Shown: piece after piece, positions 59,941-64,000 of the stretch | Layout of the letters: each line of letters starts with the position of its first letter | Numbering within the stretch: position 1 is the stretch's first letter | Origin: Isoetes taiwanensis | Lineage: Eukaryota; Streptophyta; Lycopodiopsida; Isoetales; Isoetaceae | Direction of reading: 5' to 3' | DNA: 64,000 bases | NCBI GenBank assembly: GCA_021234155.1 | Contig: JAJEKV010000038.1 | Coordinates: forward strand, 9,344,478-9,408,477 | Notes under the pieces: model-generated | What the model saw: only the letters and a program-made list of their open reading frames with translations | Told to the model about the DNA's origin: nothing | Databases searched by the model: none | Position numbers and translations under genes: made by a program

Positions 59941-62046
59941 AAAAAAATAAATAAAACCTCTCATCTTATACATTATTGAAGTTTTTCTATCAGAATCATT
60001 CTCAAATCTATTATCAATATGTTTATTGCAAGAATCTAGAGGCATAACATTCATCAATATCTGCAAAACAATTGTTATCCATAAGAATATATTAGCGTCG
60101 TAGCTTATTCCAAGTATCCGGATAAATGGCCAAGAACATTTGCTGACTTGTCAGTGTGACATGAAGGAAGAGAAGCAGCCAAGACCAAACCGGCTGGAGG
60201 TGATCACACAAAAAGAAACAGTGTTTAATAATCTCATCCATTTGCTTGCATAGCAGACAAAGTGCCGACCGAGGATCAAATATGTGGACAAGCACATTGA
60301 CGGGGGGCATCGATGAAAAATCTAGCACTAAAGCATAACCGCCTTAGGATGAACTAGTTTATTCCAAGCTTAAATCAACATACACCTCCAACTAGGAGGC
60401 AGAAGCTGAAGAGACCACTTAGTGGATGGTGGAAGGATATTACCATTGACAAGCAGCTTATACATAGGGTTCAGGAGCCTATGTTCGGAACACTTTGGTG
60501 GAAAATCCACATGCACACTTCAATAGGCTCTGGAGCAACAAATAGCAGATTATCAGCTTGCCAAATAGGTCTATTCCATCAAGACAACAAGAATTTGGTT
60601 TGAAAGACCTTCCAGATCACTAACTGGCCAAACTCATAACATGCCGTAACTGTCAAGGTTCTTGCTAACCTCCAACATTACTGAGTTAATGGATGGACTG
60701 AAGCACAAAGTGAAGATTATTTTCCACAGGTATCCACTAACAAGGAGCACTCAGCTGATGATATGCAACATGATTATGAAATAAAGTTTGCATTATTCCC
60801 CAAGACTCCAACAAGCCTTTCAAAAAAGGGGATGCATTAGGAAAGGGGCATAGCTGGTAAAAGAGACCCAAGGAAGAAGAGGTTTTAATGAAGTTTTCCC
60901 AAACGGAGCATAGTATGCAAGTGATTGCTTCACCAACCGCAATCTAGGTGAATCAACGATATCCTTAAGGATCCTCCATATGAACTTAAAAATCATATTC
61001 TTGCTTTCCAAATGGAAGTCTATCATACCTAAGCCACCAGCAAATTTTGGCCTAGTGCATTTGGACCATGCAATCTTCACCATAGCATGCTCTTCATTCG
61101 CACTACATATAAAGTTACGGACAATAGTAATTATCACCTGAAATTTTGCCTTAGAAGCCAGAAGGGCAAAGGCCTTGTAAACATGGGAATTACTTAAAAC
61201 ATAATTAGCAACAGTTATCTGCACTGCAGAGAGAGCTTAGCAGTATTCCACCAAAACAAATGCTTTCGCAGCTCTTCTATAATAATATCCCAAGCATCTA
61301 AAGTAGAAATATGAATGCCCATAGAAATCTAGAAGTTTAGTGGCCTTCCCATGAGAAAGCACCTTCCAAGGAAAATCAGCAACACAAGGAGGCACAACAC
61401 CATCTAGTGTCCATAAGGCAGAGCACTTTGGCCAACCAACTAGAACTCCAGATGCTAAAGAAAAGATATTAAGAAGAAGCTTTGCATTTTGAAGATTGTC
61501 TGCTTCAGCAACAACAAGAGGAATGTATCATCAGCATACTGGTTATATATTTCCTGTGAATCATCCTCCATAGTCAGACACTGCACTATCCCATCCTGCA
61601 CTGCCTTAGCAAATAATTGTAAAAGGACCTCAGCCATTATTGTAAACAAAAGTGAAGCTAATAGACATCCTTGGCGAACTCCATGCCCAATAGAAGATAT
61701 AGTGGAGGGTTTACCCTGAAAAAGCACATTAGACCATGCATAGAGATATGGAGCTCCATAACATCATTGGTGAACTGCTGACCAAACCCAAGGTCAAGAG
61801 GCTCCTTTTTAAAAATTCCCAATCTACGTTATCATATGCCTTAGTGAAATCTAATTTAAGATAGACTATGTGCTGACCTTTCAATCTGGCACAATACATA
61901 CCCTTATAACCAGCAGCAACATTGTCTAAAATGCACCTCCTTGGTAGGAAGCCATATTGAGTAGGAGAGCTTGAAGAAACCAAGAGCCAAGATATCATGC
62001 ACTGGTTGATGATCCATTTGTTATTCCCTTTCAAACTGCCCATCAT
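59940..62046 (-). mobile_element. 5'-truncated L1-type LINE on the minus strand
   Basis: Minus-strand motifs in order: TQYGFLPRRCILDN and LKLDFTKAYDNVDWEFLKRS (about 61960-61800), RQGCLLASLLFTIMAEVLLQ (61690-61630), NQYADDTFLLLLL (about 61550-61510, catalytic Asp-Asp intact), ITVANYVLSNSHVY (61218-61177), KFAGGLGMIDFHLESK (61054-61007), and a zf-RVT tail, CLLCKQMDEIIKHCFFLC (60256-60203). Upstream of 62046 the element stops, so it is truncated within the RT fingers. Frame breaks separate the blocks. It is related to the next element by its zf-RVT wording. Confidence 0.75.
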
Positions 62047-62049
62047 AGC

Positions 62050-62330
62050 ACTGCAATTTAGCTAATTGTTGAACAATGAATGCGAAAACAGATGTAAGTT
62101 ATTTGAAATGGCGGCATAAAGTGCGAGCAGGGCGTATGGGTGGGCGGCGTGCGGACCGATGAACCGGATGGGCTGGCCGGCGGCGAGATGGGCGGGTGAC
62201 GAAGCGGACGGACGGATGGACGAGAAAGCGAGCATAGAGACACAACTTTCAAAGTCAATGGAAAGCCGAAACTCATGGGACACCTGCACAGATCGGATCT
62301 GCCCCATCACTGTACATAGCTGAAGTGGAG
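62050..62330. other. GC-rich patch between the two LINEs
   Basis: CGGACGGACGG-type low-complexity sequence around 62125-62235, unlike its flanks. No gene recognised. Confidence 0.35.
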
Positions 62331-62610
62331 AGAAGGAACAACTGAAGATCTTTTCCCTACTAATGTAATGTGATCATAATACCATAAAAATTCAATTTGG
62401 ATTTTAATTTTTCAATGGAATTGATAGTGCTAATTTGAGCAAATAAAGATGGAATTGCATCATGGGCTTTGAAGGTAGAAGAACTATTAGTTTTGGCTCC
62501 TTATTGGACTTTTATGTGTAAAGAGACAGTCCTTGTTTTTTGGTTATCACTACAAGAGGAGCGCTGATAACTATCCACTCATATATGCCGGATGAGGTGG
62601 TTATCGATCT

Positions 62611-64000
62611 TTTTTTTTAAGGACGACAAACTCTTATTCGATATTCCAGAAGAAGTACACATATAGATGCAGAGACAGGAATCAAATCTTAGCAGACAAA
62701 GATAATTCACTGAGTGCATGCACCTGTCTATGCATAGGATAAGATACCCAAATATTCCTCAAAAATCAAATATTCTTTCTCAGGAGCAAGCTGAGAACAT
62801 AGGTATACCTTCACCAATCTGTCTTGCGCCTCGTGAAGAAGTTGTCAACACTAATTGATAAGCCTTCTTTTCCAACCAGACCACAACAACCAGCCTGAAA
62901 CTAAGTGGAAAGCCTGTTGCTGCAAGCAGTTCCAAGTGGAAGGATAAATGGCGAGAAGCACCTGCTGGCTAGTCAAGGCCACATGGAAGAGAGATAGTAA
63001 CCATGACCAAACTGGCTGAACTTGATCACATAGAAAGAAGTAGTGCTTGAGACTCTCAACTTGCCGCTTACACAGTGGGCAGAGTTCTGAAATGCGGGAA
63101 TAAAACTTATGAACCAGCACATTAACCCGCAAACATCTATGAAGGAGTTGCCACCATAAGGTAGAAACTTTGGGATGCAGCAATTTATTCCAGACCCCCA
63201 GGACCACATGCGCTTCCACTGAGAAGGGGAAATGCGGAGCTGCCAATCAGCTCGAGGGGGGACAATGTCAACATCAACCAGCTTTTGATATAACGAATGC
63301 ACAAGACGTTGTGCATTAGCAATTTGAGGACCAGTCTAAATAGGCACATCAACTGATTGTGAAGGAGCGTCCGACAGAATGTCAGCCAGCTTTTGCCACA
63401 GAGCTCTGTCCCATCGAGATAGCATAAACTTAGTCTGAAAAGCATCCCAAGTCAACAAGTATCCAGCCTCATACCAAGCACTAACTGTGAGAATACCAGC
63501 AAGTCTCCAATGCCACATGTCAATGGATGTACAGTAGCACACAGGGGCTTCTGATTATCTAGAGGAATCCACCAGCACAGAGAACCTACCTGTGGACATA
63601 CACTTAGATTAATCTTAAATAGCACACGAGCTGTCTCTCAAGAATCAAGCAGTCCCTTGAAGAAGGGGAAAGCATTCGGATATGGACGAAGCTGATAAAA
63701 GAAACATCAAGGAAGAACTGCCCTTAGTTCCAGTTTCCCAAAAGGGATGCACAATCCAAGTGCTTGCGCAACCAATCTCATTCCAAGCGAATGTATCATA
63801 CCCGCCAAGTAGCGACAAATGAACTTAGATATCATAATTTTACTCCGTAAATGAAAGTCAATCGTACCTAGACCTCCAGCAAATTTTGATTTGATACATG
63901 TGGACCAAGTGACCTTCACAACTACACCTATCTCAGTACCCTGCCCAAGTGAAGTTATGGACAAATGCGACAACCTCTTGAAACTTTGTCTATGAGGCAA
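62611..64000 (-). mobile_element. L1-type LINE, minus strand, cut by the window end
   Basis: The 3' end is a T-run at 62611-62620 (poly-A on the minus strand). Inward it reads a zf-RVT block, NVLVHKFYSRISELCPLCKR with ESLKHYFFLCDQVQPVWSW (63130-62990), and at the right edge KFAGGLGTIDFHLRSK with SLGMRLVAQALGL (63890-63740). It is the same family as the element at 60-62 kb, sharing QPVWSWLL and LTSQQ-LAIYP. Frame breaks are present. The RT lies beyond the window. Confidence 0.7.

Overview
This is a nuclear window from a land plant. The evidence is a spliced CHUP1-type chloroplast-positioning gene, a PLS-type pentatricopeptide repeat (PPR) gene, an extensin-like cell-wall gene and a laccase exon, set in AT-rich DNA crowded with non-LTR retroelements. 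The PPR wording, the LINE types and a Crypton-like recombinase suggest a seed-free plant such as a fern or lycophyte. That placement is inference.

Layout. 1-866: no gene seen. 880-7246: a structurally complete but decayed L1-type LINE (ORF1, endonuclease, RT, zf-RVT, poly-A) between perfect 13-bp target duplications. 9163-13983: CHUP1 in nine coding exons, apparently intact (1,101 codons read). 14.1-17.7 kb: foldbacks and repeats. 17.7-19.8 kb: a GC-rich LINE remnant of a different clade on the minus strand. 20-27 kb: non-coding, with a roughly 1.4-kb direct duplication, a minisatellite, a G-quadruplex tract and a MITE. 28.7-30.7 kb: a tRNA-derived SINE and a 1.1-kb retroposon with a 14-bp target duplication. 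31694-34224: an ORF1-only LINE with a 16-bp target duplication. 34.7 kb: an orphan laccase exon. 36.5-38 kb: an extensin gene (minus strand) with frame breaks. 40972-42567: the PPR gene.

42714-47965 is the most unusual segment. A minus-strand, intron-bearing tyrosine recombinase of the Crypton/DUF3504 type is framed by imperfect 29-bp terminal inverted repeats. Its catalytic C-terminal exons splice cleanly, while its N-terminal half carries several frame breaks. A 5'-truncated LINE sits inside one of its introns.

48.6-57.3 kb is GC-richer decayed coding sequence. It includes a plus-strand remnant matching the DUF7869 family, with possible DDE residues. 57.4-58.9 kb holds three tandem copies of a small cassette with a conserved TATA box and start region. 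59.9-64 kb holds two related minus-strand L1-type LINEs, the second cut by the window edge. Only CHUP1 and the PPR gene, and possibly the extensin, look like working host genes.
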